A DNA stretch of 64,000 bases from Endozoicomonas arenosclerae (GTDB lineage Bacteria; Pseudomonadota; Gammaproteobacteria; Pseudomonadales; Endozoicomonadaceae): positions 37,677-101,676 of the forward strand of contig NZ_LASA01000066.1 of assembly GCF_001562015.1 (NCBI RefSeq). Reading direction: 5' to 3'. The notes beneath the pieces were generated by a model. The model searched no databases. It was not told the origin of the DNA and worked only from the letters and a program-made list of their open reading frames with translations. Shown piece after piece: positions 1 to 8,750 of the stretch. The number at the start of each line of letters is the position of its first letter. Position 1 is the stretch's first letter. A program made the translations under genes and the position numbers.

Positions 1-111
1 CGGTACACAATACCCATGAGTTACGACGATTTCAGTTCTCCGTTCAGCTATGACCTGATCCGCTTTCTGTATACCAGAAAGCGGGAGTTGGAGATTAAGG
101 TGGATCAGTGA
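1..111 (+). CDS. 3' end of an unidentified protein (partial)
   Basis: The first 111 bases are open in frame 1 and end in TGA at 109-111, giving the last 36 residues of a protein that begins outside the window. The fragment is charged and rich in Tyr, Phe and Arg/Lys near the end (FLYTRKRELEIK). I do not recognise the family. The stop codon directly abuts the TCA (reverse stop) of yaaA, so the two genes converge with no intergenic base. Confidence 0.5.
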   Translation, partial: RYTIPMSYDDFSSPFSYDLIRFLYTRKRELEIKVDQ

Positions 112-885
112 TCAGGCTTCCTTACGGATGAAAACCCATTCCTTCTCATTGGACATGGCTTCGTTGTAGCTGTAGCCCTCGTAATCAAAGCCTTTCAAGT
201 CATCAACCTTTTTCAGGTTGTTATCGATGGCATAGCGGCACATCAGGCCTCTGGCCTTTTTGGCGTAGAAACTGATGATTTTGTACTTGTCGCCTTTCCA
301 GTCTTTGAAGACGGGAGTAATAATCTCACCGTTCAGTAATTTCGGCTTAACGGCTTTGAAGTATTCATTGGAAGCCAGATTAACCAGTACATTATCTTTC
401 TGGGCTGCAATCTCATCGTTTAACTTGTCAGTGATCTGTTCGCCCCAGAATGCATAAAGATCCTTCCCGCCATTGTTTGCAAACTTGGTACCCATTTCCA
501 GACGATAGGCTTGCATCAGGTCCAGAGGCTTCAGCAGTCCATAAAGCCCGGACAGAATTCGCAGGTGCTTCTGTGCGTAGTCAAACTGCTTGGCATTCAT
601 TGTTTCAGCATCAAGGCCCGTGTAAACATCACCCTTAAAAGCCAGAACTGCCTGCTTGGCATTTTCCTGGGTAAAAGGCTGCTGCCATGCTTCGTAACGG
701 GCGGCATTCAGCTGGGACAACTTGTCGCTGATGCTCATCAGGCTGCCAATGTCAGCCGGGCTCAATTCGCGAAGCTGCTCGATAAGCTCTTGTGACTGGT
801 CCAGGAACTCTGGCTGGCTGAATTTCTTTGTCACCGGTGCGGTGTCGTAATCCAGCGTTTTGGCAGGTGATACGACAAAAAGCAT
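112..885 (-). CDS. yaaA: Peroxide stress protein YaaA (DUF328/UPF0246)
   Basis: The 257-residue protein opens with [18 protein letters not shown], the typical YaaA start, and has the family length (E. coli YaaA is about 258 aa). YaaA is a DNA-binding protein that lowers free intracellular iron during hydrogen peroxide stress and so limits Fenton damage. I chose the ATG at 885 because an AGGAAGGAA ribosome site lies just upstream; a longer reading starting at 951 adds 22 residues not seen in the family. The conserved tail residues (YSYNEAMS) are present. The gene converges with the fragment at 1-111. Confidence 0.93.
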   Translation of the reverse strand: MLFVVSPAKTLDYDTAPVTKKFSQPEFLDQSQELIEQLRELSPADIGSLMSISDKLSQLNAARYEAWQQPFTQENAKQAVLAFKGDVYTGLDAETMNAKQFDYAQKHLRILSGLYGLLKPLDLMQAYRLEMGTKFANNGGKDLYAFWGEQITDKLNDEIAAQKDNVLVNLASNEYFKAVKPKLLNGEIITPVFKDWKGDKYKIISFYAKKARGLMCRYAIDNNLKKVDDLKGFDYEGYSYNEAMSNEKEWVFIRKEA

Positions 886-1032
886 ATGAGTTTCCTTCCT
901 TTCGAATTCCGGTTGGTAAGCAGCGTGACCTGCTTTAGCACTATGGAACACATAGTAGTAGAGGGGGCAGGGCTTTGGTAGTGAATTATCTCTATTAGCT
1001 TGATAGGCAAGGCTTCCATGCCCAGTAGATAC

Positions 1033-1485
1033 TTACTTGGCAGGGGCTATCTTGGCGTCTTTCTCATCCACCCGGCTGTAGTAGTCGGTGACCAGAATCT
1101 GGGAGTTCCAGCTTTCCTGCCCTTTGTATTGAACCAATGACTGGGTTTTGATCTGGTCTTTGCCATCCTTGTCTTTCATCAGAATGCCGGACATTGAGAT
1201 CACAACCGGGGAGTTACAACCTTCCATACTGATGCTCACTGAAATGGCATTTCCATTGGCAAAGCCCAGAAAGGGGGCTTTGTAACCTATACAGGTCTTA
1301 GTTTTGGCAACGGCTGTTGTGAAGTTGCCTGACAATTCATTTTTTTCCTGCTTGAGTTCAAGGATTGAGCCTCGACTGTTCTTCCAAAAGCCTGAAACTT
1401 TTTCTGGCTCAGTGGGAGAGGCTGCAAGTACAGAAAGGGAAGTGGCCATGCAGAATAAGGCCACACAGCCATTGAGAAATTTCAT
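1033..1485 (-). CDS. Secreted avidin-family protein, degenerate biotin pocket
   Basis: This 150-residue protein has a signal peptide (residues 1-22, cleavage near VLAA) and then a region that aligns by eye with avidins of the short rhizavidin type. Retained positions are W34, N36 and S40 (streptavidin W21, N23, S27), F55 for Y43, T57 for S45, W126, and D134 for D128. The two cysteines C65 and C90, the latter followed by NS, sit where rhizavidin has its loop disulfide. Three pocket tryptophans appear replaced: I85, about M99, and S116. Family assignment is from remembered avidin sequences; ligand binding is unknown. A GGAG ribosome site precedes the ATG. It is a single gene between yaaA and the phosphomannomutase gene. 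Confidence 0.72.
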   Translation of the reverse strand: MKFLNGCVALFCMATSLSVLAASPTEPEKVSGFWKNSRGSILELKQEKNELSGNFTTAVAKTKTCIGYKAPFLGFANGNAISVSISMEGCNSPVVISMSGILMKDKDGKDQIKTQSLVQYKGQESWNSQILVTDYYSRVDEKDAKIAPAK

Positions 1486-1558
1486 CAGCTTGACTCCAGA
1501 AATCTTGATGCTTCAAGGAATGTAGCCAAGCTGTCAGATTTTGCCATTATCTATGAGG

Positions 1559-2941
1559 TTACTGATCTCTTATCAGTTTCAACAACTCTTCTGTTTTTTC
1601 TTTCATCAAGGCTTGATCACCTCTACTTTCTACATTCAAGCGGATAACCGGCTCGGTGTTGGACATTCTCAGGTTGAAGCGCCACTGCCCCATATCAACA
1701 GAAATACCATCGGTACGATCGATATCGACAGAGTCTTTTTCGTAGAGGGAAAGAATGTGTTCAATGGTCCGCGCCGGATTGTCCAGCTTACTGTTGATTT
1801 CCCCTGAGGAGGGGAATTTGGCAATCCGTTCGGCCACCATAGAAGAGAGCGACTGTCCTTTTTGGGATAATAGTTCTGCAACCAGCAGCCAGGGAATCAT
1901 TCCAGAGTCGCAATAGGCAAAGTCACGGAAGTAATGGTGGGCACTCATTTCACCTCCGTAAACAGCGTCTTCAGCTCTCATTCTTTCTTTTATAAAAGCG
2001 TGACCGGTCTTACACAAAACAGGCTCACCCCCAGAGCTTTGCACCTGATCAATAGTGTTCCAGGTGAGACGAGGGTCATGAATAATTTTGGCTCCCGGTG
2101 AATGGCTCAGAAAGGCTTCACCCAGAAGGCCGACGATATAGTAGCCTTCTATGAACTGCCCTTTTTCATCAAAGAGGAAGCAGCGATCAAAATCCCCGTC
2201 CCAGGCAATCCCCATATCCGCTTTATGTTCCAGAACGGCATTACTGGTAGCCTGTCGGCACTCGGGCAAGAGAGGGTTAGGGATACCATGGGGAAAATGA
2301 CCATCAGGTTCGTGATGGACTTTAATAAACTCAACCGGGATGGAATCTGACTTGAATCGATCTTCAATTGCGTCAATAACATGGCCAGCAGCACCGTTAC
2401 CAGCATTTACTACCAGCTTCATAGGCTTTAGTTGAGCCGGTTTGATGTAACCCAGAACGTGATCAATGTAAGCATCAAGAACAGTGATCTCTTCATAATG
2501 GCCTATTAATGAAGAGCTGTCGTTCAATTTTGCGGATACAAAAGTTTCTTCAGCCAGTTTCTGAATTTCACGTAAGCCGGTGTCGCCAGAGATAGGTTTG
2601 CTTTCTTCCCTGACCAGTTTCAGGCCATTGTAGTCTTTTGGGTTATGACTGGCGGTCACCATAATACCACCACCTGCTTTCAGATAAGAGGTAGCGAAAT
2701 AGATTTCTTCTGTTCCACACAGGCCAATATCAAGAACATTCACACCGCCAGAGCGAAGCCCATCACTGAGGGCTGCTTTCAGTGAGGGTGAGGAAAGGCG
2801 AATGTCTCCTCCAATAACGATGGTGTCAGTTTTCAAGTATTCGGCTGTTGCACGACCTATTCGCCAGGCAATGTCTTCATTTAATTCATCCGGCATGCGA
2901 CCCCGAACATCATATGATTTGAAACAGTTCAAAGATTTCAT
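1559..2941 (-). CDS. manB: Phosphomannomutase (CpsG/ManB type)
   Basis: It converts mannose-6-phosphate to mannose-1-phosphate, the substrate of AlgA on the way to GDP-mannose. The protein closely follows E. coli CpsG ([29 protein letters not shown]). The phosphoserine loop TASHNP is at residues 96-101, with S98 the phosphorylated residue. The metal site DGDFDR and the sugar-binding loop GEMSAHHYF are present. The ATG at 2941 is preferred because AAAGG sits 9 bases upstream; the in-frame TTG at 2950 has no room for a ribosome site. It is transcribed away from algD, so the two share a 430-bp control region. P. aeruginosa instead uses a distant algC. Confidence 0.93.
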   Translation of the reverse strand: MKSLNCFKSYDVRGRMPDELNEDIAWRIGRATAEYLKTDTIVIGGDIRLSSPSLKAALSDGLRSGGVNVLDIGLCGTEEIYFATSYLKAGGGIMVTASHNPKDYNGLKLVREESKPISGDTGLREIQKLAEETFVSAKLNDSSSLIGHYEEITVLDAYIDHVLGYIKPAQLKPMKLVVNAGNGAAGHVIDAIEDRFKSDSIPVEFIKVHHEPDGHFPHGIPNPLLPECRQATSNAVLEHKADMGIAWDGDFDRCFLFDEKGQFIEGYYIVGLLGEAFLSHSPGAKIIHDPRLTWNTIDQVQSSGGEPVLCKTGHAFIKERMRAEDAVYGGEMSAHHYFRDFAYCDSGMIPWLLVAELLSQKGQSLSSMVAERIAKFPSSGEINSKLDNPARTIEHILSLYEKDSVDIDRTDGISVDMGQWRFNLRMSNTEPVIRLNVESRGDQALMKEKTEELLKLIRDQ

Positions 2942-3063
2942 TAAAAACAACCTTTTCGTTTGATGTGTTAATAATACCGTTTTATCGTCTTGTTCGCTAA
3001 TTAAATATTAATGATGATTATTAGAAAAGAGCTGTCTTATTAATTTTTAATTACATCATAATA

Positions 3064-3092
3064 TTGACACATTTGAATCTTAATAATAGATT
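3064..3092 (+). promoter_or_regulatory. Candidate sigma-70-like promoter in manB-algD gap
   Basis: The 431-bp gap 2942-3372 is very AT-rich compared with its surroundings and holds no convincing gene. A TTGACA box (3064-3069) is followed after 17 bases by TAGATT (3087-3092). If used, it gives algD a leader of about 270 nt. I did not find a match to the AlgU (GAACTT) or sigma-54 promoter patterns known for Pseudomonas algD. Pure pattern match. Confidence 0.4.
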
Positions 3093-3372
3093 TGCGTTGT
3101 CGTAGCTAGTCTGTCGCGCAGAAGTATTCTCGGTTTTTCTTGGATGTTTTATTAAATTTAAGCGACCTTTGTCTTTAAATTTGATTTCAGGGTTCTGATT
3201 GAATTGTTGCGATAATATTTCATGCTTAATTATGGTGCTCGTTATTAAGAGTAGGTGCATCTTATTATCTAAAGAAAATAAAATGTATTAAATTGGTGCG
3301 TACCTTAATTAAGAAAGTTCCAAAAAAATGCATTGATTATTAATAATCTTGAAATAGAAAGGGAATTTAACA

Positions 3373-4686
3373 ATGTTAAATATAAGTGTTTTTGGAATGG
3401 GCTATGTGGGGGTCGTTTGTTCTGCCTGCCTTGCCAAGAAAGGTCATCAGATGATTGGTGTAGACCTGAATCACACCAAGATATCAATGATCAACGACGG
3501 GATGTCGCCTATTGTTGAGCCTGAACTGGAAGAGTATCTCTCCTCCGCTGTGAAAAGCGGTCGACTCTATGCTACCGATAATACTCGCCATGCCATTATG
3601 AACAGTGACGCAAGTCTCATCTGTGTTGGCACACCCAGTATGAAGAACGGTGACCTTGATCTGTCCTATATCCGCCAGGTCAGTGAAAACATCGGGCAGG
3701 TGCTGGCAGAAAAAGAAGACAAGCACGTTGTTATTATTCGCAGTACCGTTCTACCAGGCACGACTCGTAATGTTGTTGTTCCTATTATTGAACATGCATC
3801 CGGTAAAAAAGCTGGCGTAGATTTCTATGTGGCCATGAATCCGGAGTTTTTGAGAGAAGGTACTGCAATCAAGGATTTCTTTGAACCTCCTATGACAGTT
3901 ATTGGTCAAATGCATGCTGAGGCCGGAGACTTTCTGGCTAAAATGTATGATGGATTGCCGGGTGGTTTTTACCGAAATGACCTTGAAGTGGCTGAGATGG
4001 CAAAATACATTGCTAATACCTGGCATGCAGTAAAAGTGTGTTTTGGTAATGAAGTCGGTGTATTAGCTAAAAACCTGGGTGTTGATGGCCGAGATGTTAT
4101 GGAGTTGGTATGTAATGATACCAAGTTGAATATCTCCAGTGCTTACTTAAGACCGGGTTTTGCTTTTGGTGGTTCTTGTCTTCCTAAAGATGTGAAAGCT
4201 TTAACCTATCGTGCTCGTTCAAAAGACGTCAGTCTTCCTTTATTAAGCTCCATCATGCCCAGTAATAATCGTCATGTTCAACATGGCATGGAATTAATTA
4301 CCAAACAAAAGGCTAATCGAATCGGAATGTTGGGTTTGAGTTTCAAAGCCGATACCGATGATCTTAGAGAAAGTCCTTTATTGGAATTGGTTGAGCGTTT
4401 AATGGGTAAGGGGTATGAGCTCAAGATTTATGACGAAAATGTTTCTGTGGCCAAAGAAAAAGGTGCCAGCAAGGAATACTTCGAAAATGAAATCTCTCAT
4501 ATCAGTAACCTGCTGAATAATGATCTTAGGGAAGTGGTTGATCAATCCGATGTTCTGGTGGTGGGAAACAGTTCCAGTCATTTTAAAAACATGCTGAATG
4601 AATTGGCACCCAGCAAGAAAGTGATTGATTTTGCGGGTATTTCCAAGCAGCTGTCCAATGAGCAGTACGAAGGTGTTTGCTGGTAA
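3373..4686 (+). CDS. algD: GDP-mannose 6-dehydrogenase AlgD
   Basis: It oxidises GDP-mannose to GDP-mannuronic acid with two NAD+, the committed step of alginate synthesis in the cytoplasm. The 437-residue protein has the N-terminal NAD motif GMGYVG (residues 8-13), the middle dehydrogenase domain and the catalytic loop GGSCLPKD with C269 (P. aeruginosa C268). The length matches the family. The ATG follows AAAGGGAA. It is the first gene of the alg operon, with alg8 starting 10 bases after its stop. A long AT-rich leader precedes it. Confidence 0.97.
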   Translation: MLNISVFGMGYVGVVCSACLAKKGHQMIGVDLNHTKISMINDGMSPIVEPELEEYLSSAVKSGRLYATDNTRHAIMNSDASLICVGTPSMKNGDLDLSYIRQVSENIGQVLAEKEDKHVVIIRSTVLPGTTRNVVVPIIEHASGKKAGVDFYVAMNPEFLREGTAIKDFFEPPMTVIGQMHAEAGDFLAKMYDGLPGGFYRNDLEVAEMAKYIANTWHAVKVCFGNEVGVLAKNLGVDGRDVMELVCNDTKLNISSAYLRPGFAFGGSCLPKDVKALTYRARSKDVSLPLLSSIMPSNNRHVQHGMELITKQKANRIGMLGLSFKADTDDLRESPLLELVERLMGKGYELKIYDENVSVAKEKGASKEYFENEISHISNLLNNDLREVVDQSDVLVVGNSSSHFKNMLNELAPSKKVIDFAGISKQLSNEQYEGVCW

Positions 4687-4696
4687 GGAAGCCATG

Positions 4697-6211
4697 ATGG
4701 AGATGCCTGATTCCAAACAGGGAGGAAGCCGCTGGCAGGGGTTTGCGCTTTTGGCGCTCCTGCTGGCTGCGCTGAGCTTTGCATTGCCCGACGCCATGTT
4801 GAATATAGAAAGCCGACACTTTCTGTTTCTCATCGGTGTCATTGGGCTGTGGCGATACAGCGTGGGCTTGCTGCACTTTATCCGGTCACAGATCTTCCAG
4901 CGCTGGTATTACCCGAAGCTAAGCAAACAGGTAAAACAGGGCGGGGCAGATTTGATGCCATCAAGTGTTTATTTGATGGTGACCAGCTTTCGTATCAGTG
5001 TTGAGACTTCTATCGAGGTTTACCACTCAATATTTCGCGAGGCGGTGCAGTGTCATTTAGAGCATGGAATAGAAATGACCGTGGTTGCTTCCATTGTTGA
5101 AGCTCAGGATGAAGTGCTAATCCGCACGATACATCAGACTTATTTATCCGAGGCGGAGATAGCTCTGTTGATTGTCCGGATTCCTGGTACAGGTAAGAGA
5201 GACGGTTTGGCTTCTGGCTTCAGGGCCATTTCAAGAACCAGCCCGGCATCCGACGCTGTAGTGGCAGTAATTGATGGTGATACGGTTCTTGAGGACGGTG
5301 TGACGCAGACGTGTATTCCTTACTTTAAGTTGTTGCCCTCAGTGGGTGCGCTGACGACCAATGAATACTGCCAGATGCCCGAAGAGTTTGAGGACAAATG
5401 GGGGATCATGGAAACCTGGCACTCCCTGCGGTTTGGGCAGCGTCATATGTACATGAATTCCATGGGACTCTCGAAAAGGGTTCTGACCCTGACGGGTCGA
5501 ATGTCCGTTTTCAGAGCAGATATCGTCTGTAATCCGATGTTTATCAAGGATGTTGAGGAAGACTTTCTGGTGCATTGGCGCCTGGGTAAATTTCGGTTTT
5601 TGACCGGCGATGACAAGTCCAGCTGGTTCAGTGTGATGAGCCTGGGCTTTGAAACCTTTTACGTGCCGGATGCCATGGTAAAAACCATTGAACATCCGCC
5701 TGAGAAGAGTTTCATCAAGTCTACCTTGCGCTTGATGTATCGCTGGTACGGGAACTCATTGCGGCAGAATTCCAGGGCACTCAAGCTGGGTCCGAGTCGA
5801 ATGGGTTGGTATGCCTGGTATGTTCTACTGGATCAAAGGGTTTCAATGTGGACCTGCCTGATTGGCCCAGCTTTCGCCATTCTGGCTTCCATTCAATACA
5901 CGATTACCGCAGGCATTGCATACATCCTGTGGATTGGTATTACCCGGATTCTGATGATGCTTTCTATCAGCGCTTCCGGACATCCGATCAGTGCCATGTA
6001 TCCATTCCTGATTTACTACAACCAGGTGGTGGGGTCTTTGGTGAAAACCTATGTGGTCTTCCGTCTGGACAAACAGTCATGGACCCGGCAGGACACCAGT
6101 CTGAGCCGAAACATGAGTCGCTGGCGTGCGCACTTTAATGACTGGAGCACACGGTTGACCTACACCTCGTCGGTCATGATGTTTCTGGCATTTACCTTCT
6201 GGCTGGTGTGA
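4697..6211 (+). CDS. alg8: Alginate polymerase glycosyltransferase Alg8
   Basis: Alg8 is the inner-membrane GT2 glycosyltransferase that joins mannuronate units and, with Alg44, moves the chain into the periplasm. The protein (504 aa; P. aeruginosa about 494) has two N-terminal membrane segments, a cytoplasmic GT-A domain with the substrate DGD motif (VIDGDT), a later acceptor region (EEDF, LTGDDKSSW) and several C-terminal membrane helices. I chose the ATG at 4697, served by AGGA at 4686-4689, over the adjacent ATG at 4694; longer readings run back into algD. The tight spacing suggests co-translation with algD. Confidence 0.95.
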   Translation: MEMPDSKQGGSRWQGFALLALLLAALSFALPDAMLNIESRHFLFLIGVIGLWRYSVGLLHFIRSQIFQRWYYPKLSKQVKQGGADLMPSSVYLMVTSFRISVETSIEVYHSIFREAVQCHLEHGIEMTVVASIVEAQDEVLIRTIHQTYLSEAEIALLIVRIPGTGKRDGLASGFRAISRTSPASDAVVAVIDGDTVLEDGVTQTCIPYFKLLPSVGALTTNEYCQMPEEFEDKWGIMETWHSLRFGQRHMYMNSMGLSKRVLTLTGRMSVFRADIVCNPMFIKDVEEDFLVHWRLGKFRFLTGDDKSSWFSVMSLGFETFYVPDAMVKTIEHPPEKSFIKSTLRLMYRWYGNSLRQNSRALKLGPSRMGWYAWYVLLDQRVSMWTCLIGPAFAILASIQYTITAGIAYILWIGITRILMMLSISASGHPISAMYPFLIYYNQVVGSLVKTYVVFRLDKQSWTRQDTSLSRNMSRWRAHFNDWSTRLTYTSSVMMFLAFTFWLV

Positions 6212-6258
6212 AACAGATCAATATTGAATAGCAGGATAGATGAACAAGGAGTTAGCAC

Positions 6259-7410
6259 ATGAATGATATGGCCACCCGAAGTCTGGTTCATGAGTCGGAA
6301 GTTCAAAGGCAGTATCCGAGAGTCAGATTGAATGGTTTTATCAGTATTCAGGCTGGAGATTCCCAGATAAGTTGTGAGCTTATTAACATCTCCAGTGGTG
6401 GTGTGGGTTTTAAAGTAACCGATTCAGAACTGGAGGCCGGTGCTACTTATACCGCTCGAATCATTACCGCATTTGCGGGTGTTGAATATCGAATCAATAC
6501 ATCCATCGTTATCGTTCATATTGATTCTGAAAGCCATTTAGCAGGTGCCATGTTTGATGATTTGGGTGTGCGTGAACGGTCCGCTATTCAGCTCATCATC
6601 AATAGCTATGTTTCGGGTGAGTTACTTGAACCGGAAGATATGATCAATGGTTCAAAAAGAGATAATTTTGTTACCCCCAGAAAGAAAAAGAAATCAGATG
6701 ACCCTGGCAAACTGGGACCCAAGGCTTTCTTTGGGACAGCTATTTATTCGTTAGCCGGTATTCTTGCCTGCTATCTGGTGCTTTACCAGATATACGATCA
6801 TTATCTTGTGGATCGTTCAACCACCGCCAACCTGAGCATCAACACAGTTGAAATGACCATGCCCAGGGATGCTGTATTCACCAGTCTGATTCCTGAGGGG
6901 GAGACTCGGGTCGCCAAAGGGCAGCCACTGGCCAGTTATACGGTCTCAGCAATGAGCCTGATTAATGACCGTGCAATCAATGATCCCGATGTGATTGAAA
7001 ATCTGGATAAGCTGATCTCTCAGGATTTTACTACCACATTATTCAGTCCCTGTGATTGCCTGATCAAGGAAGTAGGTGCACTGGATGGCACTGTTGTGAA
7101 TCGGGGTAAAACGATTTTTCAGCTGATTCCTGACCATCAGGAGGTCATGGTTATGGCGAAATTCCGGTTTCAGGATTCGGCACATCTTGAAAACAACAAA
7201 AATGTTGTACTGGAAGTGGTAGGGGAAAACACAACCATCAATGGCACGATTTCCGAATTCAAAATGGCTCAGGCTGCTCTGGATGCAGAAGGTACCCGGG
7301 GTGTGGACGTCTGGATCAAGCCAGAGGAAGCGCTGCCTATAGAGTGGGTGAATCGTCCGGTTCAGGTGAAAGTATCTCGTGTTGATGTGAGCTTTATGGG
7401 CTGGCTATGA
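6259..7410 (+). CDS. alg44: c-di-GMP receptor/co-polymerase Alg44
   Basis: Alg44 activates alginate polymerisation when c-di-GMP binds its PilZ domain. The PilZ signature is complete: RQYPR at 17-21 and NISSGG at 43-48, which correspond to the R17, R21 and S46 ligands of P. aeruginosa, with N43 in place of the Asp. A single membrane helix follows near residues 155-175 (FFGTAIYSLAGILACYLVL). The rest is a periplasmic HlyD/membrane-fusion-like domain. An AAGGAG site sits 7 bases before the ATG. The stop overlaps the algK start by 4 bases. The intact PilZ ligands imply that c-di-GMP control is retained. Confidence 0.95.
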   Translation: MNDMATRSLVHESEVQRQYPRVRLNGFISIQAGDSQISCELINISSGGVGFKVTDSELEAGATYTARIITAFAGVEYRINTSIVIVHIDSESHLAGAMFDDLGVRERSAIQLIINSYVSGELLEPEDMINGSKRDNFVTPRKKKKSDDPGKLGPKAFFGTAIYSLAGILACYLVLYQIYDHYLVDRSTTANLSINTVEMTMPRDAVFTSLIPEGETRVAKGQPLASYTVSAMSLINDRAINDPDVIENLDKLISQDFTTTLFSPCDCLIKEVGALDGTVVNRGKTIFQLIPDHQEVMVMAKFRFQDSAHLENNKNVVLEVVGENTTINGTISEFKMAQAALDAEGTRGVDVWIKPEEALPIEWVNRPVQVKVSRVDVSFMGWL

Positions 7411-8732
7411 ACAGATTCGTGGTGTTTCCAGGCTTCTTTTCAGTCCTTCTGATGGCGGGTTGTAGCAGTTTGCCGGATTTAGACGCAGGCAAAAGAGCTT
7501 TAACTGAAAACAGCTCTGCTGAGGCCGAGCAACATTTCATGGCGCTGTCTCGAAGAGGCTTTCCTGAAGCTACTCTGCTGCTGGGTGATATACAACGAGA
7601 TCAGGGGAATCGAGAGAAGGCTCTGGAGCTCTACAGGCAGTCTCTTGAGCTGGGGGTGGACAAGGCTTATTCCAGAATGGCCCGTTTACATTACCGTAAA
7701 AGTGCTGGTGGCCAGAGTCCTGAACAAGCCCTGTCCATCATCAAGGAGATGGAAGAGTTTGATGAGCTCCAGGCCAAACTGGAAAGGGCAAATCTCTATC
7801 ATGAGTGGCCAGAACTGACTCCTTTTGATACCAGGCTGAAGCTCTTTGATGAACTGATTGCCTCTGGCATTGAAAAGGCCTGTTTGTATAAAGGGACAGC
7901 CTTGCTGAATAAAGTGCTGGATGAAGAGCGGCTTCAACCAGACAGAGAGAAGATGACTGAAGCCTGGAATTGTTTGCTGGGTGTTGTTGGCTCGGAACAT
8001 CAGGCATTAAAACCGGCTATTCAATTGGTAATGGTGTTTCCTGAAATAGGCTCTATTGAAGCACTCAAAGATCAGTTAGAAGATTCAGATCTGGGAATAA
8101 GTCGTTTATATGCCCAACTTGGCAAGGCTTTTTACAGTGATGAAAATAAAACGACAGAGTCTTTGTTGGCTGCTAAAGAATACTTCCTGAAGGCTACGGA
8201 AACTGATCATGAAGCTTGGGCCGAACTGTTTAGAATGGCGCTCAAATACCCTCATGTAACGGATTCAGAAGAACTGAGTGAGTGGTTTGAAAAGGCAAAG
8301 GAGTCCGGTTTTAAAGAAGCCGATGTCTGGAAAGCCAAGCAATTCCTGGCTGGGGTCTATTCAATTACAGATCCCTTCTCAGCAGAAAAGCTGCTTTTAC
8401 CGCATGTTGAGGAGAATGCTGAAGCCAGTTTTCTTCTAGGGCGACTTTATTTAACCGAAATGCTGGGACAAGCCCGTTTTTATGAAGGCTTTGAATTGCT
8501 GAGTCAGGCTGCAGAGATGGGTAAGCCTGAAGGGTATCTGGAAATTGCCAGAATCCTGCATGAAGGACTCGGTATTGCTGCTAATCCCATTCAAGCTCGT
8601 ATCTACGCAGAAAAGGCCTGGCAAATGGGAGCCCGGAGAGCACCTGAGTTGCTTTATGAAATAGAGGCTTCACGGGTATCAGAATCGGGTCAGGATTCGA
8701 AACAAGACTCGGTTATTCAGAGCGAAGGTTGA
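7407..8732 (+). CDS. algK: Outer-membrane lipoprotein AlgK (Sel1/TPR scaffold)
   Basis: AlgK is the periplasmic lipoprotein that helps place the AlgE porin and links inner and outer parts of the alginate secretion complex. The protein has a lipobox (LLMAGC, Cys19) followed by helical Sel1/TPR-like repeats through the whole chain, for example ASFLLGRLYLTEM and GYLEIARILHEGLGI. Its 441 residues are close to the Pseudomonas length. The ATG overlaps the alg44 stop (ATGA). The final 20 residues are polar and probably disordered. Confidence 0.9.
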   Translation: MNRFVVFPGFFSVLLMAGCSSLPDLDAGKRALTENSSAEAEQHFMALSRRGFPEATLLLGDIQRDQGNREKALELYRQSLELGVDKAYSRMARLHYRKSAGGQSPEQALSIIKEMEEFDELQAKLERANLYHEWPELTPFDTRLKLFDELIASGIEKACLYKGTALLNKVLDEERLQPDREKMTEAWNCLLGVVGSEHQALKPAIQLVMVFPEIGSIEALKDQLEDSDLGISRLYAQLGKAFYSDENKTTESLLAAKEYFLKATETDHEAWAELFRMALKYPHVTDSEELSEWFEKAKESGFKEADVWKAKQFLAGVYSITDPFSAEKLLLPHVEENAEASFLLGRLYLTEMLGQARFYEGFELLSQAAEMGKPEGYLEIARILHEGLGIAANPIQARIYAEKAWQMGARRAPELLYEIEASRVSESGQDSKQDSVIQSEG

Positions 8733-8750
8733 TGTAAGGGAGTAGGTACA

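Noticed and set aside
831..1019. Short frame upstream of yaaA and the extended yaaA reading to 951
   Set aside because: The clear ribosome site and family start at 885 make the upstream codons untranslated; the other frame is antisense noise.
3051..3260. Open frame of 69 codons on the minus strand in the manB-algD gap
   Set aside because: AT-rich intergenic sequence, no ribosome site, no recognisable protein features; it overlaps the likely algD promoter.
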